A stretch of DNA of 64,000 nt from Actinomycetota bacterium (GCA_020161315.1 JAIUOH010000006.1:1-64000), one strand, 5' to 3'. Shown: positions 1 through 11,371, counted from the first letter of the stretch. Notes: generated by a model not told the origin, from the sequence alone. Numbers and translations: made by a program.

Positions 1-497
1 TTGCCGAGCGTGTTCGGTTTCACTCGCGCAAGGTCGAGAAACTCTGCGACGCCCTCATCGTGCGAGCGCAGCAGCTCGGCGTAGACGTCTGCGGCGACAA
101 GCTGGGTGTTTTCCGCGACCGCCTCGAACCCGTGCCGCTCGAAGAAGTCGACTTCGAAGGTGAGACAGAAGAGCTGGCTCAGCCCGAGCTCGCGTGCGCG
201 CACTTCGATGGCCTCGAGCAGCATATGGCCGACCCCTCGCCCGAGCCACTGCTCGGAGACACCGAGCGTGCGCACCTCGCCGAGGTGCTCCCACATCGCG
301 TGGATCGCGCCGTACCCGATCACCCTGTCGCTCTCGTCGACCGCGACCACGAACTCTGGCACCGCCCCATAGAGCTCGACGAGGTCTTTGCCGAGCAGGA
401 TTCGTCGCTCGACCAGGGGCGCCATGAGTTCGACCATTGCCGAAACGTCGCCGGTGCGCGCTGGGCGCACCCGAACCTGTGAAGCTGCGAGAGTCAT
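1..497 (-). CDS. argA: Amino-acid N-acetyltransferase (GNAT), 3' end cut off by window edge
   Basis: A GNAT-fold acetyltransferase. The reading frame opens at an ATG at 497 and stays open to the window edge, so the C-terminus is missing (probably only a few residues). The acetyl-CoA binding loop is visible as QWLGRGVGHMLLEAIE, about residues 84-99, and is followed by the CLTFEVDFFERHGF segment typical of N-acetylglutamate synthases. The visible end (RVKPNTLG) matches the C-terminal tail I associate with the short actinobacterial enzymes that start arginine synthesis by acetylating glutamate. There is no Shine-Dalgarno sequence. A TACACT -10 element lies 6 nt before the ATG, so the mRNA is probably leaderless. 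The family is clear; the substrate is inferred. An out-of-frame open frame over the same DNA is a shadow. Confidence 0.8.
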   Translation of the reverse strand, partial: MTLAASQVRVRPARTGDVSAMVELMAPLVERRILLGKDLVELYGAVPEFVVAVDESDRVIGYGAIHAMWEHLGEVRTLGVSEQWLGRGVGHMLLEAIEVRARELGLSQLFCLTFEVDFFERHGFEAVAENTQLVAADVYAELLRSHDEGVAEFLDLARVKPNTLG

Positions 498-530
498 AGA
501 GCAAGTGTAGTGATCCTCGGGCCGACACGA

Positions 531-566
531 CGAAGCGCCCGCCCTCAGAGAGGTGCGGGCGCTTCG
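531..566 (-). terminator. Hairpin terminator downstream of clpC
   Basis: A perfect 12-bp stem (cgaagcgcccgc and its complement) with a 12-nt loop lies just beyond the clpC stop. A second 7-bp stem at 573-599 overlaps that stop codon. There is no strong U-tract, as is common for actinobacterial terminators. Confidence 0.65.
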
Positions 567-597
567 CCTGTCAGCAGGCGCTACCTGACGGTGCCTG

Positions 598-3123
<2,526 letters not shown>

Positions 3124-3204
3124 CATTTCCTCCATGCGGTTGCAACTACGGGTCACGCAACCGATAGCAACAGACTACGCACCGAAAGCGGGCCGCGGGC
3201 CGGT

Positions 3205-3221
3205 GTTCGCCGCAGGCGTGA
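3205..3221. promoter_or_regulatory. Possible ClgR operator upstream of clpC
   Basis: gttcgccgcaggcgtga contains TCGC-N5-GCGT, one mismatch from the ClgR consensus as I recall it (WCGCYNANRGCGWW). It sits about 82-98 bp upstream of the clpC ATG and just outside the 3' end of the DUF1003 gene. ClgR activates clp genes in actinobacteria. The match is short, so this is tentative. Confidence 0.3.
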
Positions 3222-3223
3222 CT

Positions 3224-3691
3224 TTATTGCAGTGACGAGGATCGGCCCTCCGTAGTGCCCTGCGCACCTGCGGTGCCCCTCTCTGTCTGCGCGTCAGCTT
3301 CTGCCAAGATCTGCCGCAGATCTTCAAGCATTTCAAGCTGTCGTTTGTTGATCGCCATCAGTTCTTCGATTTCTACCTTCGCCGCCAGATTCGTATCGAA
3401 GTCGTGTTGCGCCAGCGCCGCAGAGATCGCGTCTTGTCGTTTCGCCGCGATCAAGAGGATCGCCCCCTGCAAACCCGCCAGCATACTCAAGAAGAGATTG
3501 AGCAAAATGAAGGGGTACGGATCCCACGCCATCGCTGTGACATTGACCAGGGCCCAGAGGCACATAAAGCCCACAAAAATCGCGATGAACGTCCACGACC
3601 CCATACCGTTGCGCAAGCGGTCTGCTGCGCGTTGACCAACGGTGAGTGTCTCGTGGTGCTTCTCGTGCCAGTTCAGCGAGGAATTACTCAT
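3224..3691 (-). CDS. DUF1003 family membrane protein
   Basis: About 155 residues. A WHEKHHETLTVGQRAADRL lead is followed by two transmembrane helices (WTFIAIFVGFMCLWALVNV and LNLFLSMLAGLQGAILLIAA) and a charged, coiled C-terminal tail (KVEIEELMAINKRQLEMLEDLRQIL). This is the layout of DUF1003 proteins, whose role is unknown. The ATG at 3691 is chosen. An upstream GTG at 3718 would add nine residues but has GGAG touching it, which is too close. The gene ends about 100 bp upstream of clpC on the same strand; co-transcription is possible but not shown. Confidence 0.8.
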   Translation of the reverse strand: MSNSSLNWHEKHHETLTVGQRAADRLRNGMGSWTFIAIFVGFMCLWALVNVTAMAWDPYPFILLNLFLSMLAGLQGAILLIAAKRQDAISAALAQHDFDTNLAAKVEIEELMAINKRQLEMLEDLRQILAEADAQTERGTAGAQGTTEGRSSSLQ

Positions 3692-3850
3692 GCCGCGAGT
3701 GTAGTCCGGAAGCGCCACTCCTTTATCTAGCAGTAACGGATCGCATTCGTTTTGCTACCTATATTCAGAGATCTCGCGAGTTGAAGGCGCAGCCTTCGAG
3801 CAAACAGTTACTCAGGAAACACCGCTTGGTGATCGCCTGCACGTCGCGGT

Positions 3851-4054
3851 CTACACCGTCAATTTGTGCCCGCAGGCCGTCAAAGCGCGCAGGCTTGAGA
3901 CCTCTGACTTCATCTCATTTCGCAGGCTTGCGATCTCAACCTGCAGCGTCGTGGTGACCGACCCGATTGCGCGCATCAGCAGCTGCGTGATGACGGTAAG
4001 CCTGCCCATGGATGCCGCCGCAAAGATGCCTAGTGCCCGAATAGCGGGGCCCAT
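3851..4054 (-). CDS. Possible small coiled-coil protein
   Basis: A weak candidate of about 67 residues starting MGPAIRAL, with a short hydrophobic stretch and then a heptad-like segment (VEIASLRNEMKSEVSSLRA) typical of small coiled-coil proteins. No convincing ribosome site is seen. It begins about 27 nt past the stop of the upstream serine hydrolase gene, on the same strand. It could be a real small gene, a remnant or chance. I see nothing in the rest of 3692-3850. Confidence 0.3.
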   Translation of the reverse strand: MGPAIRALGIFAAASMGRLTVITQLLMRAIGSVTTTLQVEIASLRNEMKSEVSSLRALTACGHKLTV

Positions 4055-4080
4055 CTCGCCATGCGCCTGGCCGACAGCGT

Positions 4081-5616
4081 CTACGCGGCGCCGCTCGAAA
4101 GCGCCCACGAGGCGGCCTCGAATGAGCGCAGCGTCCAGAATAGCTTCTCGGCGTCTTGTGGCGTTGGCCAGCTCGACAGTTTCACGCCAACTACGCCGGT
4201 CACACGGTTCATGTAAATCATCTGGCCGTGGATGCCAAGCGCGAGCATGACGTCGCCGCTCTCGCCCGGAAACCAGAAGCCGTTGCGGTACATACCACCG
4301 GGCATGAGGGTGGGCTCTGGTGACTTCGCGAACGCCTCACGCGAGTCTTCGCCGCCGGCGAAGGTGTCGTTCACCCACTCTTCTGTGAGCACCTGCGTGC
4401 CGTCTGCGGCGCGCCCCTGGTTCACGAAGAGGTGACCAAACTTCGCGAGATCACGAAGCGTGGCAGAGACTCCTCCGTCGAACATGCCCGCACCAACACT
4501 GTCGACACCCACGTTTGCCGCAAACTCGGCACTCATGGGGTGCCACAGACGCTTCGACATGACGTCGGCAGTGTGCTCACCCGCGGCCCGCTCGATCACG
4601 AACCCGAGCGCATCGGTTTCGCACGACTTGTAATCAAACGCCTCACCGTGCTCGGTCTTCTTCTGCAGGGTCGCAAGAAAACCGAGCAGCGAGTCGGGTA
4701 CCTCTGGATGTCGCTTCGGCGCCCATCCGATTGCCTCCTCGAGCAGGCGTACTTCAGCGTCGTTATTGAGGTACTCCTCAGAAAACTTGACTCCCGTGCG
4801 CATATCGACCAACTGGCGCACGGTGGCGCCGTCATAGCCCGAATCTTTGAGCTCGGGCACGTAGTCGGTCACCGGCTTGTCGAGATCAAGTTCACCGGCG
4901 TCTGCAACGATGCCCGCCACCGTAGCGGTCAGTGACTTCGACACCGACATGAGCAGGTGCGCGCCGCTCTCGGTCAACTCGTCAAAGTACCGCTCGGCAA
5001 CCACGGTGCCGCGGTGCATCACCAGCCAGCCATCGGTGAACGACTGCTGCATGACGTCTGCGAACGAGGCCACGCGGTCTTCCCAGGGGTGACTGACGGT
5101 GAGCGTTTCAAGCTCTGCCCGTCGTCGCTCGATCTCGCGAGGTCGTGGCGCGGGATCGATCATGCGCACAGGCAGGAAATCCTTGATGTGATGCATCGAC
5201 CACCTGAGGTATGGCGGCACTTGCCACTGCTCGAGCGTCGGCGGTTCGGCCTCAACTGCCTCATCGGGCAGCATTACCGGGATCGCACCGGTCAACGCCG
5301 CCGGCTCAGCAAGCACCGGGATCGCTCCCGTGAACAGCTCAGGCTCGGCGAGCACGGCGGGGATTGCGCCGGTCGCTGGCGCCACAATTGGAAGTGCGGC
5401 CGTGACCGGAGCTGCCTCGGCAACCACCGGGATCGCACCCGTCAGCAGAGCCTCGGCGTACGGCGCAAGCTGCGGCACCTCGGCAGCGGGATCTTGGTAC
5501 GCGATCCCGGTAGGAACTACCGGGATCGCACCCGTCAGCAAAGCCGACGCAGGATCCGAAGGAGCGACACCCTCATGATTTTCAGCGAATGGTGCACCCT
5601 CGATCTCGGAACTCAT
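4081..5616 (-). CDS. Serine hydrolase, beta-lactamase/NylB-like, with TGAIP-repeat N-terminus
   Basis: 511 residues. The C-terminal two thirds (about 180-505) is a class-C beta-lactamase-type hydrolase resembling 6-aminohexanoate-dimer hydrolases: nucleophile motif SVSK at 224-227, YKS at 329-331 as the second motif, and GIHGQ near the end in place of the KTG box. The family cleaves esters or amides; the substrate here is unknown. The first 120 residues are different: low-complexity, proline-rich, with five exact TGAIP copies (28, 59, 82, 96, 109) plus a degenerate TAALP at 72. No signal peptide or membrane helix is obvious, so it looks cytoplasmic. GGAGGG touches the ATG, and GATACT six bases further upstream suggests a leaderless mRNA. 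Hydrolase family is confident; the repeat role is not known. Confidence 0.85.
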   Translation of the reverse strand: MSSEIEGAPFAENHEGVAPSDPASALLTGAIPVVPTGIAYQDPAAEVPQLAPYAEALLTGAIPVVAEAAPVTAALPIVAPATGAIPAVLAEPELFTGAIPVLAEPAALTGAIPVMLPDEAVEAEPPTLEQWQVPPYLRWSMHHIKDFLPVRMIDPAPRPREIERRRAELETLTVSHPWEDRVASFADVMQQSFTDGWLVMHRGTVVAERYFDELTESGAHLLMSVSKSLTATVAGIVADAGELDLDKPVTDYVPELKDSGYDGATVRQLVDMRTGVKFSEEYLNNDAEVRLLEEAIGWAPKRHPEVPDSLLGFLATLQKKTEHGEAFDYKSCETDALGFVIERAAGEHTADVMSKRLWHPMSAEFAANVGVDSVGAGMFDGGVSATLRDLAKFGHLFVNQGRAADGTQVLTEEWVNDTFAGGEDSREAFAKSPEPTLMPGGMYRNGFWFPGESGDVMLALGIHGQMIYMNRVTGVVGVKLSSWPTPQDAEKLFWTLRSFEAASWALSSGAA

Positions 5617-5663
5617 CCCTCCAGTATCCCACGGCCGGCAGCGGGCAAGGTCGTCTCGCCCAC

Positions 5664-7631
5664 TTAGGCGCTCTCCTCAGGAATCTCGATCTCAGTCGTG
5701 TGATACATGCCACGAATCGCGTCGATCAGGTATTTTGCGTGCAGAGTCAGGCCACCGCGGTCACCCTCAAGGTGCGCCTTCGTGACCAGGATGCCGAGGT
5801 CAGCGCCCTTCCAGCGGTAGTCGCCCGCGTTGTAGATACGCAGGAAGAACGCCTCATCTGCGCCTCGCAGCGAGTGCCAGTCGAGGTTCGGGTTGCTGTA
5901 AACCAGGCGGCCATAGTGATCGATCACGTAGCGGCCGGTGCGCGGTGCCGCGTTGATGCGCTCGACCGTGCTCGCGGTGTGCTTGATAACCATGTGGCTC
6001 CACTCGTCTTCAGACGCGAGCTCTTCCCACCTTGCGTTGATCTCGTCCACGTCGAGATCAAAATCGATACCCGAGTACTCGAGCAGGTGAAATGCAAACA
6101 GGGGCACATCTGCGTATGCGCCTGCGGTCACGTTCGTGATCGCCGATGCCCCGCTGACACGGGGATTCAGTTCGCCGAGGTACACGTCGCCCGTATCGGT
6201 ATCGAGCAGCACATCGACTTCGAAGAAGCCCCGGTAGCCCTCTGCCCCCAGGCGGTCGCCGAGTTTGCGCACCAGCTCAACTGCGGCGTGACGGCTCGAA
6301 TCGTCAAGTACAGCGGGGAACATCTCGTTGCCGGCCCAGCCACCGCGGTAGGGCGTGAGTTCCTTATGCCCGGTGATCTCTGTCATGCAGGGGCCAACCA
6401 CCGTGCCGTGCCTGGTCAGCACAGCCTCGATCGCGATCGGGCGGTTGTTGATGCGCTTCATCACCTTGATCTCAACGTCGGTGATCTCGTCGGCGACCTT
6501 GTCGAATTCGGCTTCATCGGTCACAAAGTACGTGGTCTTACCAGAGTCGCCGTAGGCGGTTTGAATGACCAGGTCTTGCCCGAGGCCCGCCTTTTCTACG
6601 ACCTTGACCAGCTCTTTCCAGTCCGCGACCGTGGTCAGGATGTTCGGCACGCTTGGCACACCGACCGAGTCGGCGATCTGCGTGGTAACAATCTTCGAGT
6701 CGAGACGCTCACGCAGGGCGTGGCTCGGCAGAATCAGCTCGTAGTCGAGCTCTTCACAGATTCGCTCGGTTTCTTCGTCAAAGAACACCGTGACGATCTT
6801 CGGCCGCATGCCGGCGGGCGTGCGCTTCTCGATGTGAGTGCGCACCTCATGGTTACTCAGCAACCAGTTGTTGACGTCTTCGCCGCTCTCGAACTCGACG
6901 TACGGCTTGTGTGCGGGGGTGAAAACCCTGGGGTGAGCACCGTCCCAGCTGTCGTAGTACGCGATGTACGAGAAGCCACGCACCCAACGATCGAGCCCGA
7001 GCAGGTTGAATGCGGTTGCCCCGACGAAGAAGATCGGTGCCTCGCTCGTGCGAAGGTAGTGCCGAATCTCCGAGATGTTCTTCAGCTTGGTCGAGGCACT
7101 ACGCCCAATGGTGACGGGCCCGGTCTGCGGGCTGCGACGCGCCCTGCGACGCTTTGCTGGGGCTGCGCTCTCTGCCTCTGCACCAGCACCGAGTGCGCCA
7201 CCCTTGAGCGCGCCACCCTTGACTACGCTGCTCGGGATCATGCCGCCCTTCGCGGTGCTTGTCGAGAGACTCTTGGTGGGGCCCGCCTTCGCGGATGTCT
7301 CGCTCTTCGGTGCAGGAGCCTTTGCGGCATCAGCCTTCGCAGCTGTCTTTGTCGCCGTGGCCTTCGCGACGGACGCTTTGCTTGCGGCCGACTTCGAAGC
7401 AGCTGTTTTCTTCGCCACCGGCTTCGCAGTGGTGGGCTTCTTTGCCGCGGCAGGCTTCGCGGCTGTCGTCTTCTTCGCGGCCGTGGGTTTCGCCGTAGCG
7501 CGAGCTGAGGCCGACTTGGCAGCCGTACTTCGCTTCTTCGCAACAGGCTCAGCCTGCGCGGGTCCCTCGCTCTTTACCTCGGGGGCAGAAGTGGTCTGTG
7601 GGGTGGACTGTGCAGCCTCGTTACGCGCCAT
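5664..7631 (-). CDS. ATP-grasp domain protein with Lys/Ala-rich histone-H1-like N-terminal tail
   Basis: 655 residues. About 1-165 is a disordered Ala/Lys/Pro/Thr tail with repeated AAKK, TAAKP and ASKS units and a basic KRRRARR patch, much like the DNA-binding tails of histone H1 or mycobacterial HupB. The rest is an ATP-grasp enzyme: pre-ATP-grasp region, a glycine loop AYGDSGKTTYF, and the metal-binding GELNPRVSGAS strand. Such proteins are often labelled biotin carboxylase, but no biotin partner is nearby and the ligase substrate is unknown. The start ATG at 7631 has GGAAGG seven bases upstream; the frame extending to 7835 is rejected because that extension is unlike the family. The gene stands between the serine hydrolase and cls with gaps that allow its own promoter. 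Confidence 0.8.
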   Translation of the reverse strand: MARNEAAQSTPQTTSAPEVKSEGPAQAEPVAKKRSTAAKSASARATAKPTAAKKTTAAKPAAAKKPTTAKPVAKKTAASKSAASKASVAKATATKTAAKADAAKAPAPKSETSAKAGPTKSLSTSTAKGGMIPSSVVKGGALKGGALGAGAEAESAAPAKRRRARRSPQTGPVTIGRSASTKLKNISEIRHYLRTSEAPIFFVGATAFNLLGLDRWVRGFSYIAYYDSWDGAHPRVFTPAHKPYVEFESGEDVNNWLLSNHEVRTHIEKRTPAGMRPKIVTVFFDEETERICEELDYELILPSHALRERLDSKIVTTQIADSVGVPSVPNILTTVADWKELVKVVEKAGLGQDLVIQTAYGDSGKTTYFVTDEAEFDKVADEITDVEIKVMKRINNRPIAIEAVLTRHGTVVGPCMTEITGHKELTPYRGGWAGNEMFPAVLDDSSRHAAVELVRKLGDRLGAEGYRGFFEVDVLLDTDTGDVYLGELNPRVSGASAITNVTAGAYADVPLFAFHLLEYSGIDFDLDVDEINARWEELASEDEWSHMVIKHTASTVERINAAPRTGRYVIDHYGRLVYSNPNLDWHSLRGADEAFFLRIYNAGDYRWKGADLGILVTKAHLEGDRGGLTLHAKYLIDAIRGMYHTTEIEIPEESA

Positions 7632-7746
7632 TGCGTTTCCTTCCGTTGAAGACGGTAGTGGCATATTGGCACAATATTTCAGGATTTCCAAAACGAGGGT
7701 ACCCAGTACGCAACGGTGTTTGGGGCGAGGCCGACCTCGCGTAAAA

Positions 7747-9264
7747 CTACTGCAGAGCTGAAGTAAGTCGAGCCAGGCCGTCGAGCAGTTGTGAGCGCAG
7801 CGGCTGACGAGACCATTCCTCACGCGTGAGCTCACGCGAGTTCTGATGATACACAGCGTTTACCTCGTCAAGGTCGCGTACAAAGCTCTCCCCGTAGACA
7901 ACCATCGACACCTCCATGTTGAGGTTGAACGATCGCTGATCCATGTTTGATGAGCCCACCACAGCGATCTTGTCGTCGATCGTGAAGTGCTTCGAGTGCA
8001 AAATGTATGGCGGCTTGTACATGAAGATGCGCACACCAGCGTCAAACAGCTCTTCGTAGTACGACCGCTGCGCGTGATACACGACGGCCTGGTCGCCGAT
8101 CTCAGAGACAAACAGCTCCACCTTGACCCCGCGAGCGGTCGCAGCGCGCAGCGCGTGCATAATCGCGCTCTCAGGAATGAAATAGGGGCTGGTGATGCTG
8201 ATGCGCTCTTTCGCCGTGTAGAGCAGCGATACGAACACCTGCAGATTGTTCTCACGCCCAAACCCTGGCCCGCTCGGCAAGATCTGACAGTCGACGTCGC
8301 CCGGCAGCTGCACCCGCAACTCATCGTCGAACGACTGCGGCATCGGCTCACCGGTCTCGACGTACCAGTCGCTCAGAAACACAGCCTCGAGGCCCAGCGC
8401 GGCGGGCCCCTCAACGCGCACCATGAGATCACGCCAGTGCAGACCCCTGCGAATGTTTGCGGGCTTGTTGTAGCTCGAATCAACGAGGTTCTGTGACCCC
8501 ATAAACCCGACCTGCCCGTCAACCAGCACAAGCTTGCGGTGGTTGCGCAGATCAGGGCGTTGCCACTGGCCCCGCCAAGGGCGCACGGGCAACATATACG
8601 CCCACTTGGCACCGATCTCTTTCAGCGTCTTCGCCGTGCGCCTTGCGCCGGGGTTTCGCACCGCCGAGATGTGATCGAGCAGCACTCGAACCTCAACTCC
8701 GCGCGCAGACACCTCACGCATCGCCTCGAACACGTCGTGCGTGGCGTCGTCGTGCACCAAGATGTAGAACTCGACGTAGACGTAGCGCTTTGCTTCGCGA
8801 ATGGCCGCAGCGATTCGCGCAAACGATTCTTCGTAGTCGAAGTAGATCGTCGCTGCGTTGCCGCGAACCATGGGTTGCGCACCGAGGGATCGCCCCAACT
8901 GCACGGCATTCGAAATGCCGTCGGGCAGCATCGCAAGCTCGGTGCCAAGCTTTGCCTCTTCACGATCTGCGATCTCGCCCACGACCGCGGTCGCGAACTC
9001 CTGTTTCGCAGTGCGCTTCTTCGGAAGCTTGTTGCCGCCAATGAGTAGAAAGAGCAGCAGCCCGGGTACGGGCAACCAGAAGATGGTGATCAGCCAAGCC
9101 ATGCCCGCGGTCGGGCGGCGATTTCTTGGCACCACGAAGAGCGCAACGATGCGAATAATGTTGTCGACCACCAACACGAACGCGGCCCACAGGAATGGCC
9201 AGTTGACGTCGCGCCAGAAGCTCTCGGTCTCGGCGAGGCGAAAGAGAGAGACGAAGTCGTGCAT
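7747..9264 (-). CDS. cls: Cardiolipin synthase (phospholipase D family)
   Basis: 505 residues. It joins phosphatidylglycerol (or CDP-diacylglycerol plus PG in some actinobacteria) to form cardiolipin at the membrane. Two N-terminal transmembrane helices (about 22-47 and 54-76) precede two PLD catalytic motifs: HRKLVLVDGQVGFMGSQN and HSKHFTIDDKIAVVGSSN. The length fits bacterial Cls. TAGAAT lies exactly six bases before the ATG, and there is no Shine-Dalgarno, so translation is probably leaderless. Which donor is used cannot be told from sequence. Confidence 0.92.
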   Translation of the reverse strand: MHDFVSLFRLAETESFWRDVNWPFLWAAFVLVVDNIIRIVALFVVPRNRRPTAGMAWLITIFWLPVPGLLLFLLIGGNKLPKKRTAKQEFATAVVGEIADREEAKLGTELAMLPDGISNAVQLGRSLGAQPMVRGNAATIYFDYEESFARIAAAIREAKRYVYVEFYILVHDDATHDVFEAMREVSARGVEVRVLLDHISAVRNPGARRTAKTLKEIGAKWAYMLPVRPWRGQWQRPDLRNHRKLVLVDGQVGFMGSQNLVDSSYNKPANIRRGLHWRDLMVRVEGPAALGLEAVFLSDWYVETGEPMPQSFDDELRVQLPGDVDCQILPSGPGFGRENNLQVFVSLLYTAKERISITSPYFIPESAIMHALRAATARGVKVELFVSEIGDQAVVYHAQRSYYEELFDAGVRIFMYKPPYILHSKHFTIDDKIAVVGSSNMDQRSFNLNMEVSMVVYGESFVRDLDEVNAVYHQNSRELTREEWSRQPLRSQLLDGLARLTSALQ

Positions 9265-9407
9265 GCAGACATTCTATGGGTGTGCAAAAAACGACACGTG
9301 ATCGGCGAGCGTGAAAGGCGCCCGACCTCCCACTCACTCAGCGCGAGCGAAGCATGTCGCGAGCTTCAAAGAATGGCTGAGGGCAACACTCGCCTCGCCA
9401 CGACTGA

Positions 9408-9587
9408 CTACGAGTCAGATTTTGGGGGCAGACCCAGCCGAGCACGTTCTTCGGCTTCCATCTCCTTGTAGATGCGTCGCTCGGTACGGTCGGCGCGCAA
9501 GATAAAACGCAATACCAAGGCGAAGAAGATACCGATCAGCACGGTCGGCGTAATCGACCAGAGTGCGTTCACCCACCAGTTATCCAT
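9408..9587 (-). CDS. Small single-pass membrane protein
   Basis: 59 residues starting MDNWWVNALWSITPTV, with one transmembrane helix (about 11-29) followed by a charged RADRTERRIYKEMEAEERAR tail ending PPKSDS. Small actinobacterial membrane proteins of this layout are common and uncharacterised. The ATG at 9587 has GGGTGAAG at plausible spacing. The longer upstream frame is not needed. No function is assigned. Confidence 0.65.
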   Translation of the reverse strand: MDNWWVNALWSITPTVLIGIFFALVLRFILRADRTERRIYKEMEAEERARLGLPPKSDS

Positions 9588-9705
9588 CGCAGACTTCACC
9601 CCCAAGACGCTCGACAAGACCCGGGCTGGCAACATGCCCGGCAAGATGTTTCAAGCTTAGGTGACGGTGCTGCACGCTTCCCGAGAGCGACCCAAGATGG
9701 GTGTG

Positions 9706-10725
9706 TTACCCAGCGCGGCGACTACGAAGCACAGCGTCGAGGTCGAGCGCCCCGTCGCTCGTGTCGCCCACTACGCCCATCTGACGCAGTCGCTCACTCG
9801 CGGCGATCTCAGCGGCAAGCGCATGCGCCTGCGCAGACGCAGGCCGCGCGGCAACCGAAGCCGCTGGCTTTGCCGCCGAGCTCACCTTGACCTCTCGCAC
9901 GGACTCACTCGCCTTCGAGGGAACCTCTGGGGCACGCTCAAGCAGAATCGACTCGGGCTGGTTTTTGCGCGAAGAGGATCCGCCAGCGCTTGCGGCGGCT
10001 GCACCCTCGGCGCGAGCACGAGCGAGCGCACGAGCGCGTTCAATACGGGCTGCTGCGGCCGCCTGGGCGGCAGCATGTGCTTCTGCCGCGCGATCCACCG
10101 CCACTGTCTCTGTCGCGACCACCGTGCGCTGCTGCACCGGTGCCGGAGCCAATCGCTCGGCGTCGATTTCAACGTGACGCACACGACCAGGAGCGAGCAA
10201 GACCAACACGCCGAGCGCTACCGCAACCGCAGCCACCCCGCCAAGCAGCAGCGCCGGGCCGAGCCCCGCGATCAGGGTGCCTGCACCGATAAGCATTGCG
10301 GCGAGCGCAAGCACCAGCACGAGCGCCGCTATTGAGCGTATGCGGCGCACGACGGGCTTGCGAAGCTTGGCCGAGCGAAGCATCGCCGCTTGCTTTCGGT
10401 CCATCTGCTGGGCCCTCATCTCGGCACGAATCTGCAGGGTACGGGCCTCGGTAAGTTCTGCCTTGCGCTCGGCCTCTTGGCGGCGCTGAGCAGCTCGAAG
10501 CAGTTTCTCTTGTGCGAGTGCCTCTCTTGCGGTGGCCTCAACGCGCACCTCGGTAGGCACCTCTGCGGTCTCGGCGAGCACCCTCAGCGTGCGCTGCAGG
10601 CGCAACGCGTTCTGCTCGGCCGCCTTAAACTCGCGGCGGCGCACCCAGCTCGGCACCAGCACCGCGACCCACAACAGGGCGGCGACCACGAAGATGAGCC
10701 CTCCACCGAATACGCCGCTTGCCAT
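9706..10725 (-). CDS. Hypothetical membrane protein with coiled coil and Ala-rich tail
   Basis: 339 residues, not recognised. It has an N-terminal transmembrane helix (GLIFVVAALLWVAVLVPSWV), then a long Glu/Arg/Ala coiled-coil region with LRAAQRRQEAERKAELTEAR, then two adjacent helices (about 134-181: SIAALVLVLALAAMLIG and LGPALLLGGVAAVAVALGV). A 150-residue Ala-rich cytoplasmic tail ends DLDAVLRSRRAG. TACAGT sits six bases before the ATG, so it is probably leaderless. Its neighbours are a GNAT and galU on the same strand. Possibly an envelope-associated scaffold, but that is only a guess from topology. Confidence 0.75.
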   Translation of the reverse strand: MASGVFGGGLIFVVAALLWVAVLVPSWVRRREFKAAEQNALRLQRTLRVLAETAEVPTEVRVEATAREALAQEKLLRAAQRRQEAERKAELTEARTLQIRAEMRAQQMDRKQAAMLRSAKLRKPVVRRIRSIAALVLVLALAAMLIGAGTLIAGLGPALLLGGVAAVAVALGVLVLLAPGRVRHVEIDAERLAPAPVQQRTVVATETVAVDRAAEAHAAAQAAAAARIERARALARARAEGAAAASAGGSSSRKNQPESILLERAPEVPSKASESVREVKVSSAAKPAASVAARPASAQAHALAAEIAASERLRQMGVVGDTSDGALDLDAVLRSRRAG

Positions 10726-10753
10726 GTGGTCACTGTATGTTCTGAATCGCGGC

Positions 10754-11371
10754 TCACGTGGTCGGCGCGCCGAGCCGCTCGAGCATTCCCCGTTTCACTT
10801 CTTCGACGGTCACCGCGAAGCTTTCGTGATCGCACCACTTGCCATCGATGTGTATGTAGCGTTCTCTGCGGCCCTCGTAGCGCAATCCTAGTTTCTGCAC
10901 GACGCGCAGTGACGCAGAGTTCTCTGGTCTGATGCAGATCTCGATTCGATGCAGCCGCAGCTCGGCAAACGCGTAGTCAATCGCAAGCGCAACCGCGGCC
11001 GGAGTGACCCCCTGGCCCGCAACGTGCCGCGATATCCAGTAGCCGATCGATGCCGATCGCAGCGCGCCAGCACTGATGTCACTCACGCTCAATTGCCCAA
11101 CCACCTGGCCATCGAGCAGCATGACAAAGGTGACACCATTGCCACTTCGGCGCTGACGATGCATACTGCGAACGACCGGCCTGAACGGCTGCGAGCCGGG
11201 GGTCGCGCCCCCTCCGCCCGGAAACGTCGCCTCCCAGGGCTGCAGCCACTCACGGTTCTCGGTCAGCAAACGCCGAAGTATCGCGGCGTCTTTGCCGCGC
11301 ACCTCGCGTATTGATACCCGCCCATAGCCGCGCTCTGCGGGGCTCTCAATGGGGTTTGGTAGTGGGCTCAT
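10754..11371 (-). CDS. GNAT N-acetyltransferase, RimJ/RimL type
   Basis: 205 residues. An N-terminal strand (YGRVSIREVRGKDAAIL) and the sequence REWLQPWEAT resemble RimJ, the ribosomal-protein S5 acetyltransferase group. The region GYWISRHVAGQGVTPAAVAL is the acetyl-CoA binding loop, and LHRIEICIRPENSASLRVVQKLG is the typical motif-B stretch. The target protein or metabolite is unknown. It is separated from galU by only 18 nt, so the two are probably one transcript. Actinobacterial genomes often keep this GNAT next to galU, which supports the call. Confidence 0.85.
   Translation of the reverse strand: MSPLPNPIESPAERGYGRVSIREVRGKDAAILRRLLTENREWLQPWEATFPGGGGATPGSQPFRPVVRSMHRQRRSGNGVTFVMLLDGQVVGQLSVSDISAGALRSASIGYWISRHVAGQGVTPAAVALAIDYAFAELRLHRIEICIRPENSASLRVVQKLGLRYEGRRERYIHIDGKWCDHESFAVTVEEVKRGMLERLGAPTT

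Noticed and set aside
55-528. 157-residue Arg-rich open frame on the minus strand
   Set aside because: It lies out of frame over the GNAT gene and has the biased Arg/Ala/Gly composition of a shadow frame.
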